Below, piece after piece: positions 12,301 through 21,977 of a stretch of DNA of 64,000 nt. Source of the stretch: Nemertoderma westbladi (taxonomy: Eukaryota > Xenacoelomorpha > Nemertodermatida > Nemertodermatidae); the NCBI GenBank assembly GCA_032718475.1, contig JAUCBJ010008916.1:1-64000 (forward strand), read 5' to 3'. The first letter of the stretch is position 1, and each line of letters starts with the position of its first letter. Both the position numbers and the translations under genes were made by a program. The notes under the pieces were generated by a model, which was not told the DNA's origin, did no database searches, and worked only from the letters and a program-made list of their open reading frames with translations.

Positions 12301-14755
12301 GAGTACCACTGTGTTACTGTTTCAACCATTGTCTGTCTAATGAAGAAAGCGAGCTTAGCATATGAGTACCACTGTGTTACTGTTTCAACCATTGTCTGTC
12401 TAATGAAGAAAGCGAGCTTAGCATACGGGTACCACTGTGTTACTGTTTCAACCATTGTCTGTCTAATGAAGAAAGCGAGCTTAGCATACGGGTACCACTG
12501 TGTTACTGTTTCAACCATTGTCTGTCTAATGAAGAAAGCGAGCTTAGCATACGGGTACCACTGTGTTACTGTTTCAACCATTGTCTGTCTAATGAAGAAA
12601 GCGAGCTTAGCATATGAGTACCACTGTGTTACTGTTTCAACCATTGTCTGTCTAATGAAGAAAGCGAGCTTAGCATACGGGTACCACTGTGTTACTGTTT
12701 CAACCATTGTATGTATAATGAAGAAAGCGAGCTTAGCATACGAGTACCACTGTGTTACTGTTTCAACCATTGTATGTATAATGAAGAAAGCGAGCTTAGC
12801 ATATGAGTACCACTGTGTTACTGTTTCAACCATTGTCTGTCTAATGAAGAAAGCGAGCTTAGCATACGGGTACCACTGTGTTACTGTTTCAACCATTGTA
12901 TGTATAATGAAGAAAGCGAGCTTAGCATACGGGTACCACTGTGTTACTGTTTCAACCATTGTATGTATAATGAAGAAAGCGAGCTTAGCATACGAGTACC
13001 ACTGTGTTACTGTTTCAACCATTGTATGTATAATGAAGAAAGCGAGCTTAGCATATGAGTACCACTGTGTTACTGTTTCAACCATTGTCTGTCTAATGAA
13101 GAAAGCGAGCTTAGCATACGGGTACCACTGTGTTACTGTTTCAACCATTGTCTGTCTAATGAAGAAAGCGAGCTTAGCATACGGGTACCACTGTGTTACT
13201 GTTTCAACCATTGTCTGTCTAATGAAGAAAGCGAGCTTAGCATATGAGTACCACTGTGTTACTGTTTCAACCATTGTCTGTCTAATGAAGAAAGCGAGCT
13301 TAGCATACGGGTACCACTGTGTTACTGTTTCAACCATTGTATGTATAATGAAGAAAGCGAGCTTAGCATATGAGTACCACTGTGTTACTGTTTCAACCAT
13401 TGTCTGTCTAATGAAGAAAGCGAGCTTAGCATATGAGTACCACTGTGTTACTGTTTCAACCATTGTATGTCTAATGAAGAAAGCGAGCTTAGCATATGAG
13501 TACCACTGTGTTACTGTTTCAACCATTGTATGTCTAATGAAGAAAGCGAGCTTAGCATATGAGTACCACTGTGTTACTGTTTCAACCATTGTATGTCTAA
13601 TGAAGAAAGCGAGCTTAGCATATGAGTACCACTGTGTTACTGTTTCAACCATTGTATGTCTAATGAAGAAAGCGAGCTTAGCATATGAGTACCACTGTGT
13701 TACTGTTTCAACCATTGTCTGTCTAATGAAGAAAGCGAGCTTAGCATATGAGTACCACTGTGTTACTGTTTCAACTATTGTCTGTCTAATGAAGAAAGCG
13801 AGCTTAGCATACGGGTACCACTGTGTTACTGTTTCAACCATTGTCTGTCTAATGAAGAAAGCGAGCTTAGCATACGGGTACCACTGTGTTACTGTTTCAA
13901 CCATTGTCTGTCAAATGAAGAAAGCGAGCTTAGCATACGGGTACCACTGTGTTACTGTTTCAACCATTGTCTGTCTAATGAAGAAAGCGAGCTTAGCATA
14001 TGAGTACCACTGTGTTACTGTTTCAACCATTGTCTGTCTAATGAAGAAAGCGAGCTTAGCATACGGGTACCACTGTGTTACTGTTTCAACCATTGTCTGT
14101 CTAATGAAGAAAGCGAGCTTAGCATATGAGTACCACTGTGTTACTGTTTCAACCATTGTCTGTCTAATGAAGAAAGCGAGCTTAGCATACGAGTACCACT
14201 GTGTTACTGTTTCAACCATTGTATGTCTAATGAAGAAAGCGAGCTTAGCATACGGGTACCACTGTGTTACTGTTTCAACCATTGTCTATCTAATAAAGAA
14301 TGCGAGCTTAGCATACGAGTACCACTGTGTTACTGTTTCAACCATTGTCTGTCTAATGAAGAAAGCGAGCTTAGCATACGAGTACCACTGTGTTACTGTT
14401 TCAACCATTGTATGTCTAATGAAGAAAGCGAGCTTAGCATACGAGTACCACTTTGTTACTGTTTCAACCATTGTCTGTCTAATGAAGAAAGCGAGCTTAG
14501 AATACGAGTACCACTGTGTTACTGTTTCAACCATTGTATGTCTAATGAAGAAAGCGAGCTTAGCATATGAGTACCACTGTGTTACTGTTTCAACCATTGT
14601 ATGTCTAATGAAGAAAGCGAGCTTAGCATACGAGTACCACTGTGTTACTCTTTCAACCATTGTATGTATAATGAAGAAAGCGAGCTTAGCATACGAGTAC
14701 CACTGTGTTACTGTTTCAACCATTGTATGTCTAATGAAGAAAGCGAGCTTAGCAT
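9379..14755. repeat. 63-bp satellite-like array, 85 full units plus a partial
   Basis: The unit starts ATGAAGAAAGCGAGCTTAGC, and the first and last copies (9379 and 14734) are exactly 85 x 63 bp apart, so there is no net indel in 5.4 kb. Almost all variation falls at three places: TATGAG, TACGAG or TACGGG after the fixed start, and GTCTGTCTA, GTATGTATA or GTATGTCTA at the end. A six-unit block (378 bp) occurs twice in a row at about 11330-12086, which is higher-order structure. One forward frame is open for about 1800 codons and one reverse frame for about 1500. This follows from 63 being divisible by three. Changes alter residues as freely as they stay silent, and I see no promoter, intron or known domain, so I do not call a gene. 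Confidence 0.97.
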
Positions 14756-15440
14756 ACCCTGACGGCTCGGTACCCTGACACTAACCTGGCTCGGTACCCT
14801 GACACCAACCCGGCTCGGTACCCTGACACCAACCCGGCTCGGTACCCCGACACCAACCCGGCCCGGTACCCTGACACCAACCCGGCTCGGTACCCCGACA
14901 CCAACCCGGCTCGGTACCCCGACACCAACCCGGCTCGGTACCCCGACACCAACCCGGCTCGGTACCCTGACACCAACCCGGCTCGGTACCCCGACACCAA
15001 CCCGGCTCGGTACCCCGACAACAACCCGGCTCGGTACCCTGACACCAACCCGGCTCGGTACCCCGACACCAACCCGGCTCGGTACCCCGACACCAACCCG
15101 GCTCGGTACCCCGACACCAACCCGGCTCGGTACCCCGACACCAACCCGGCTCGGTACCCCGACACCAACCCGGCTCGGTACCCCGACACCAACCCGGCTC
15201 GGTACCCCGACACCAACCCGGCTCGGTACCCCGACACCAACCCGGCTCGGTACCCCGACACCAACCCGGCTCGGTACCCCGACACCAACCCGGCTCGGTA
15301 CCCTGACACCAACCCGGCTCGGTACCCCGACACCAACCCGGCTCGGTACCCCGACACCAACCCGGCTCGGTACCCTGACACCAACCCGGCTCGGTACCCC
15401 GACACCAACCCGGCTCGGTACCCCGACACCATCCCGGCTC
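14756..15440. repeat. 24-bp GC-rich tandem array, about 28 copies
   Basis: The unit contains GACACCAACCCGGCTCGGTA, with a period of 24. It includes a GGTACC (KpnI-type) site in every copy and varies mainly as CCCTGAC or CCCCGAC. It joins the 63-bp array without a spacer at 14755/14756. The base composition is far richer in G+C than the flanks. Reverse-strand open frames with 8-residue repeats are by-products of the period. Confidence 0.95.
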
Positions 15441-15983
15441 AGTGCCATGAGGTACCTGAAGAGAAGGTTCTCCTTAAGTACAACAGACCAGTAGTAGATG
15501 CTTTTATTTCGTTACTGCGAGCTATAAATATATGAATAATAATAATCTTTAACATTTTTACAAAGAACCATTGAACCATATAATAACCATAACCAACCGT
15601 AATAACTAACATATCACTAAACTATTTCATTCAAGTGCGGAATAATTTTAATATGCATAATATTGTCATTATGTTTTAATTATACTATTTTTAATAAAAC
15701 TAACGCCAGAGCACAAAGCGAAGCAGCGACAGAAGTATATAGAGATAAACCAAACTTAAAACATTTATTATGTAATTTCAACGCCAGTGCCACCCATATA
15801 GCACCTTTGTATGTACCATATAATTATAATTACCGTGCCTTACTTACGAATTGCCATGAACTTATTTACGCCATATTATTAATTCCGTTGTTCGCCAATA
15901 TTCATTTATTACTATTAAAGTGCAATTTACTATATAACAGGTTAGAGCGTCCCATACTGAGTTGCCAGCAAGGGGCTTGTTAT
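15441..15983 (+). other. presumed LINE 5' region, open but without ATG from 15621
   Basis: The frame of the downstream LINE ORF is already open from 15621, after a TAA at 15618, but has no ATG until 15984. This may be 5' UTR, the 3' part of a coding region whose start was lost, or a non-ATG start such as the TTG at 15663. No feature decides between these. Confidence 0.4.
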
Positions 15984-18062
15984 ATGTTTATGGCGGGTTT
16001 ATTTAGAATTGAAACTCGGCGCATATGTATATATCTTGTATATTTGATATTAATGTTTAACAAATATATTTTCTTATTACATTTACATTGTGTAAATGAG
16101 GTTTATGTAAACTTTGCTGTAAATATCCTAGCCAGTATCTATGGCAACTATATTCGCCCATTTTTGTCGCAAAAGAAAATAATATTATTAAAATCTAAGC
16201 CAAATCTTCTTCGAAAAACTAAATATAAACCAATTAGACTTTCATTGTTAATTCTTTTACAGATCTTAATACCGCAAGTATTCATCCTAAATCAAATTCA
16301 CTTTTTCCATACTATAATCACTGCCACTGCTGTATTAATAGATTTCCTACTCGCAATATGGCTTGTTACAAAACAATACGGTAAATTAGAATGTAGAAAA
16401 CCCACAGGTTTAGTAGGTTTAGTATGTTTAGTATTAACTATACAATTAGCGTCACAATTGTCGGTACATAACCGTTTTACTGTTACAGCACACGCCTACA
16501 ATATAAAAGTACTTAGTCCCAATAGACGTTACTCAGGTTCTTTACTTAGTCCACGCCTAACAGTCCCAAGAGTGCACCAAGTAACTCATATGCTCACACA
16601 ATTTTTTATAAGTTTAGGTATCAATATAATAGTTTACATATCAGGCAACATTTTAGCAAACATATTCGCCCAATGCAATGATATAGAAACTAACCCGGGA
16701 CCTAAAGGTACACAGCCAACTAAGACGAACAATCGACCTAATACACAATGTATAACAGTAACCGACTACATGACACAAAATCCTAACGGGGTAAATTTCA
16801 TTTTAATCAACACCCGCAGTTTAGTGAAAAATTATGAAGAATTAAAACAATTAATTATGTCTCTTAACCAGTACGCAATAATTGGAGTAACAGAAACATG
16901 GTTAAAGCGGAAACATAGTAAACAATCTATTTCAATACCTGGATATGTACATTACCGTAACGATAGGAGGAAAAGAAAGGGAGGGGGGGTTCTTATTTAT
17001 ATTCCAGAAAACTTGCCGCATAAAGTAAAGCAGGACATCCAAAATAAAAACTGCAAATCTGCATATGAGTCACTTTGGATAGAAATCGATACCAGTATTC
17101 TATTCGGCGTAGTATATCGACCCCCCAAAAATGTATCTTTTCTTGAAGATTTTCTTGAAGAAACGGAAAATGCACTGAACTACAATTATAGTAATACAAT
17201 CATAGCAGGTGACTTTAATTGTGATATGTTAGATAAAAATAATGTGAAAGTGAAGGAACTTGAAAACTATATGATTACTTATAATCTAGACCTACTTAAT
17301 GAACTTACCCCAACACGATATGGCAATGGGAAAAACAAAAACTCATTACTTGACTTATACCTCACTACCTCCCATAATAAATCCATTTATAATTCAATAA
17401 CAACACCGAGTGGCTTCTCTGACCACGATTATGTATTATTACATTGTGACACGAAGCTAAGCGCGACACCCACGTCCAAAAAAAGTAGCATAAGAATAAC
17501 ATACAGAGATTATAAACAGTTCTCAGAAAAAATGTTCTTGCAGGATATATCGCAAATAAATTGGGCCCCACTATACAATAACGCGGACATTGACAAATCA
17601 TATAATTACTTCGAACATGAAATTGAAAACGTACTAAACAGACATGCTCCTATAACAACAAAAACAATAACAGAAAACAGAACTAAGAACACTACAAACA
17701 AAAATGCATGGGAAACACAGGAACTAAAACAACTAAATAAACAAAAAATGGACTCACTATATATCTGGAGAACAACTAAAACTGATGATGATTATGCAAA
17801 CTTTAAGACGAATAGAAATAAATACAATAACTTAAATCGCACATTAAAAAATAATTATATGAAATCAAAATTTGCTGGGGCAAAAAATGCAAAATCACGC
17901 TGGAAAATAATTAACTCAATTTTAAATAAAAAAAGTACGAGCGATATGATTAATACAATAAAAACTAAAAATGGAAAAATTGAACACGGTTGCAAAATAA
18001 TAGCTAATATACTCAACTCTACATTTTTAACACTGGGACTACAGACTAGAAATATCACTTGA
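15984..18062 (+). CDS. CR1/L2-like LINE ORF: 2A-like peptide plus APE endonuclease, RT missing
   Basis: This is a non-LTR retrotransposon polyprotein, cut short. Counting from the TTG at 15663, the first ATG is residue 108. Residues from about 115 to 335 hold several long hydrophobic stretches that look like membrane segments. At residues 338-347 the sequence CNDIETNPGP matches the 2A motif DxExNPGP, which makes eukaryotic ribosomes skip the Gly-Pro bond, so two products are expected. An endonuclease/exonuclease/phosphatase domain follows at about 377-597: INTRSL, the acidic ETWL (411-414), VVYRPP, AGDFNCD (515-521) and SDHD (586-589), all catalytic motifs of APE-type LINEs. After about 200 further residues typical of the EN-RT linker, the frame stops at 18062 with no RT. 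LINEs usually lose 5' ends, so this 3' loss is unusual. CR1/L2 placement is tentative. Confidence 0.8.
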   Translation: MFMAGLFRIETRRICIYLVYLILMFNKYIFLLHLHCVNEVYVNFAVNILASIYGNYIRPFLSQKKIILLKSKPNLLRKTKYKPIRLSLLILLQILIPQVFILNQIHFFHTIITATAVLIDFLLAIWLVTKQYGKLECRKPTGLVGLVCLVLTIQLASQLSVHNRFTVTAHAYNIKVLSPNRRYSGSLLSPRLTVPRVHQVTHMLTQFFISLGINIIVYISGNILANIFAQCNDIETNPGPKGTQPTKTNNRPNTQCITVTDYMTQNPNGVNFILINTRSLVKNYEELKQLIMSLNQYAIIGVTETWLKRKHSKQSISIPGYVHYRNDRRKRKGGGVLIYIPENLPHKVKQDIQNKNCKSAYESLWIEIDTSILFGVVYRPPKNVSFLEDFLEETENALNYNYSNTIIAGDFNCDMLDKNNVKVKELENYMITYNLDLLNELTPTRYGNGKNKNSLLDLYLTTSHNKSIYNSITTPSGFSDHDYVLLHCDTKLSATPTSKKSSIRITYRDYKQFSEKMFLQDISQINWAPLYNNADIDKSYNYFEHEIENVLNRHAPITTKTITENRTKNTTNKNAWETQELKQLNKQKMDSLYIWRTTKTDDDYANFKTNRNKYNNLNRTLKNNYMKSKFAGAKNAKSRWKIINSILNKKSTSDMINTIKTKNGKIEHGCKIIANILNSTFLTLGLQTRNIT
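16680..16703 (+). other. 2A-like ribosome-skipping motif
   Basis: The codons for D-I-E-T-N-P-G-P lie here in the LINE frame. The predicted break is between Gly (16698-16700) and Pro (16701-16703). A hydrophobic stretch (QFFISLGINIIVYISG) lies just upstream. 2A-like motifs next to signal-like hydrophobic segments are known from invertebrate genes and LINEs; activity here is inferred from the motif. Confidence 0.75.
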
Positions 18063-18704
18063 ATAATAGCATTGGGGTAGGCAGGTCGCTTGGTTGGTTG
18101 GATTGGTGACAGCCGTGGTGGAGTTGGCAATCAATATAATATCTGCTGTAGTTGGTGGCCACGTTGTCAGCATATACAGTATACACTGGTTGGTTGCGTG
18201 AATAGGAAATAACTATGGAAATATTCGTATACGTGTAGCCGGAAACGTGGCGGAATTTCAACACGTATCCTACTGCAGGACTGGTAGGTTGCTTGGTTGA
18301 ATGGATTGGTGACAGCCGTCGAGGAGTAGCCGTGGTGAGTTGGTAATCGATTCGATATAATAGGGTAGTGTGGGGCTAGCCACGCGATGAGAGGTTACGT
18401 TACGCGAAGATGAATATGCTATGGTTGGTTGATGCAACGACGCGAACCAATACTGACGGGAGGTAACAGCTGTAGGAGTAAGGAGGGCATCGCGAGGTTA
18501 GGCTACGCGTAGGTGATACGCAGCGATTGGCTGAAGGTAAGAATACTGTTGGTGACAGATGGTCATTAAACACCACGATTTAGCACCGGAATTTGGCATT
18601 TTTAATAGCCCTCTGAGATCTGGCCCGTAGCCCAGGCTAGGGAGGAGTTAGCCGAGGGCTATGCTTCTCCTACTACTAATATGGCCAAGCATTGGCCAAG
18701 CTCG
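18063..18704. other. non-coding segment with internal direct repeat, upstream of BEL-1
   Basis: No gene is visible. A segment with GATTGGTGACAGCCGT occurs twice (about 18077-18135 and 18281-18345), roughly 205 bp apart. The segment occupies the place where the first 280 bp of the BEL-1 left LTR should be, but it does not resemble the corresponding part of the right LTR. Confidence 0.5.
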
Positions 18705-19608
18705 GCCAATGAGAGCTTTTCCTCTTTGTGTTGAAAGCTACCTGCAACAGCTCACAGGGTTCAGTGTGTTGGTTTTTCCAGAGCCTAAGAACATCGGCCA
18801 TGGAATTATTCTGAATTATTCCAACATTAGAACGATTTTAATTATAAGAACACATAACTGTTACCGCAGTGGACCGGCACGGTACGGTACGGTACGGGAC
18901 GGTACGGTACCTACTGCTGTATTGCACATTATTTACTGCTATTTACTGTTTGTTATTAATTGTATCAGTTGTTTACATATTGTTATTTGGAGAATAACGA
19001 TAAACGATCAGAAACCCCGATCTTCTTGATACACTAAGGTTAGAGAGACCGGTTACATATAGCAATTGCGACTTATATTATCGTGGTTTGTAGTGAATTG
19101 AATGCTATTTTATAGGCCCTACAAATGTCGGTTGCTATTCTCTTTATATATGATTAAAATCAGTGACTATCGGCAATTCAGTGTGCAGCGGTGTGCAATA
19201 GTCTGTATGTGCTTGTCCGCGTAACAAAGCATCTCCTAAAGAATGCGCCTTATGTGTAACTTATAATCCATTCCGTTGTGTTTAGTGTAAGCCATAGCTC
19301 TGTTTATATAGATAGAGCGCCACGTCCTAAAGGAACTGCTAATATTTCCCGAAAGTGAATGATATTTGTCAGGAATTATATTAACGATCAATCGAATAGT
19401 ACGGTAGGCCTGCACCGCAATCAAATTAAAGCATCCGAATCCAGTCTCCCGGGTATATCCAGCGGGTGAATGGTCGCGCATAGACTGGCTTCGGCTAATG
19501 TTGGATTTATTTGTGTCAAATACTTGTCATAGGCTAAAGTCGATTTATAACCTAGAAGATATATAGATTTGGCGGGTTAAACTGCCAAAGGTCTTAAAAG
19601 CGCGAACA
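18705..19608 (+). repeat. BEL-1 left LTR, 5'-truncated
   Basis: Matches 33568-34453 almost base for base, from GCCAATGAGAG to GCGCGAACA. Homology starts exactly at the CCAAT-like box. Upstream U3 is absent or replaced. The conserved TTCAGTG at about 18760 is a possible initiator. The 122-codon open frame at 18661-19029 is repeated in the right LTR and has no known domain. Confidence 0.9.
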
Positions 19609-21977
19609 GTAACAGTTATATATTCTGATTGCAGTGTAGGCAATAAATACAGTTTACTATTGTTCTGGTAAGAACAATAACGGTTATTGCTTCTTTATTG
19701 CAGTAGGCAATAAAGCTGAAGTACCGGCCAACCGGTACCCAGTAGGCCTGACTACCTAACCACCCGGACCGGTACCTACAGCAGTACAGGTACAGCAGTA
19801 TTATTCGATTGTGATTACTATATACCGGTAGGTCTTAATAATTAATCGGGGACGCCTGGTTTTTATTGGGATTTTACTTAGGCCTATTTCTGTCAGTTTT
19901 ATTTATTTGTAGGCTAATATTGAGCAGAAGGTGTGTAAGCCTGCTCAGATTGTACAGATAATTTGTAGGCTGGACTGTTGTCTGACTGTTGTTAAGTCTG
20001 AAGGGACTGTAGTGTGTGTAGAGCGTATGTCCGAAAAAGTACTAGTTAGGAAAGTAGGGGCTGCCAGTGCTGTGAGGTGAACCCCCTCGAAAGAATAAGT
20101 CGTACTACTGGGTTAGAATGCATACTAACTAACCATTTCGGAGTCTGCATATACTGTAGTTTATTTAGGCTTGATAGTAGTCTGCCAGCGTTTGGTCTGT
20201 ACTTTGTTTGTGTAGTCTGCACGGGTAGCGTATTATTTCTTATCTAGATAATTTGTAGGCTGGATTTTGTCTGGCTGTTGTTAGGTCTGAAGAGATTTCG
20301 GTGTGTGTAGAGTGTATGTCCGATAAAGTGCCAGTTGGGAACATAGGGGCTTCTAGAGCTGTGAGGTAAACCCCCTCGAAAGAATAAATCGTACTACTGG
20401 GTTAGAACGCATACTAACTAACCATTTCGGAGTCTGCATATACCGTAGTTTGTTTAGGCTTGATAGTAGTCTGTCAGTATTTGGTCTGCATTTTGTTTGA
20501 GTAGTCTGTACGCGTAGCGTAATATTTATTATTCAGAGTTTATGCGATTATTCGCAACATTCATATCCCCAAGTTTATTCCTACAGTAATTGTGCTTGTT
20601 ATATATACCGTTATAGTTAAACTAACCCCGGTACTACATCAGGGCTGCTTGGCGTAGGTAAAGACTGGTGATTTTGTGCCCCGGTCACTCCAGCAGATAC
20701 CGTGGTTCTTTTGGCTGTTCAAGTATTTTTAACTACTGATTATTTGTTGTATAAGTACTTGTACCTAATTTAGGGTTTAGTGTACAGTGTTTTCCGATGG
20801 TGATTAGTGTGTAGGCAGTATATTTGTGTTGTAAAGTGGTTAATAGGCACGTTGGTTCTGGTAGACCGCGGTAATTAACTTCTAGGTAAGAACACTCCGT
20901 GATACATAACGTAGTACTTATAGCGATACGGCTATAAGTTGTCAGACGGTGGTATTTTCCTATCTGGACAACGCAGTATATTTACTACTACTTATTATTT
21001 CAAATACCGTAGTACCCTGTCCATTGTAATAACCAGATATTCTAACCCTTTGTTAGGCTGGTTTGTAGACTTCTTGTAAAATTACCCTAAAAATTCGTAC
21101 TAGTAAATTTTGTATTTATTTAGAGATTGTAATCTCACCCCGAATTGTACGTAATTTGTAGTATTAAGTAACTTAGGTAAATTAGAATTATTTGTTTTAG
21201 TGTCCAACAAGTAGCACTTCACTGAGAGCGCACAGCTTCTGTGTAGTGACTCCCCCCAGAAATAATAACATTTATTTCAAATATTGACAAAAACCCATTA
21301 AACGGGTATATATATATTATAAATCAACTCAAACGATTTATAAATAGTAGGCCTGCCATACAACAATTAGGTCTTAATCAGTTGGACCACTGCTTAAACA
21401 ACGGTAATAAAGTAAGCAAAGTAACCAAGTAACCCCTAAAATTTCAGAAATTCAATTATTCTAAAATAATTGACATACCGGTATTTACCATAGGCTTATT
21501 ATATTTATTTCTATAAATTTAGGCTGAAATCATACCGGTATTCTGTAATTAATTCTAGTTCATAATTATACTTATATATATACTATAAGTGTAAGCTGTA
21601 TACCGGTATTCACGATAGGCCTATTATATATTTATAAATTTAGGCTGAAATTATACCGGTATTCTGTAATTAATTCTAGTTCATAATTATACTTATATAT
21701 ACTATAAGTGTAAGCTGCATACCAGGATTCACGATAGGCCTATTATATATTTATATATATTTGTGCTGAAATTACCTACCGGTATTCTGTGACAAACCTA
21801 GTCTGTAATAATCCTTATATATACTATAAGCATACCGGTATTCTAATATATTATATATATATCACGCTACACTGAGTAGCAGTATCGGTAATTAATTACT
21901 AGGCTAACGGTGATACTGAATTTCTAGACTTGCTTAAACTGTAATATAGCAGTAGGCATTCAACTGTACAAACCAAC
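19609..21977 (+). other. BEL-1 leader, repeat-rich, non-coding
   Basis: About 2.4 kb separate the LTR and gag. A segment with GTGTGTAGAG and CATTTCGGAGTCTGCATA is duplicated at roughly 290-bp spacing (about 20010 and 20300). Near the gag start, three copies of a ~120-bp unit with TACCGGTATT and TAGGC(C/T)TATTAT lie at about 21476, 21601 and 21720. BEL-2 has the same arrangement. I could not identify a tRNA primer site with confidence. Confidence 0.7.

Noticed and set aside
9363-14778. Open frames of about 1800 (plus) and 1500 (minus) codons
   Set aside because: They lie wholly in the 63-bp array, are open on both strands because of the period, and show no domain, intron or selection pattern.
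18661-19029. 122-codon frame with hydrophobic start
   Set aside because: Lies across the BEL-1 left LTR boundary and recurs in the right LTR; an LTR sequence, not a gene.
19236-19481. 81-codon minus frame repeated at 34081-34326
   Set aside because: LTR sequence of BEL-1 on the antisense strand.
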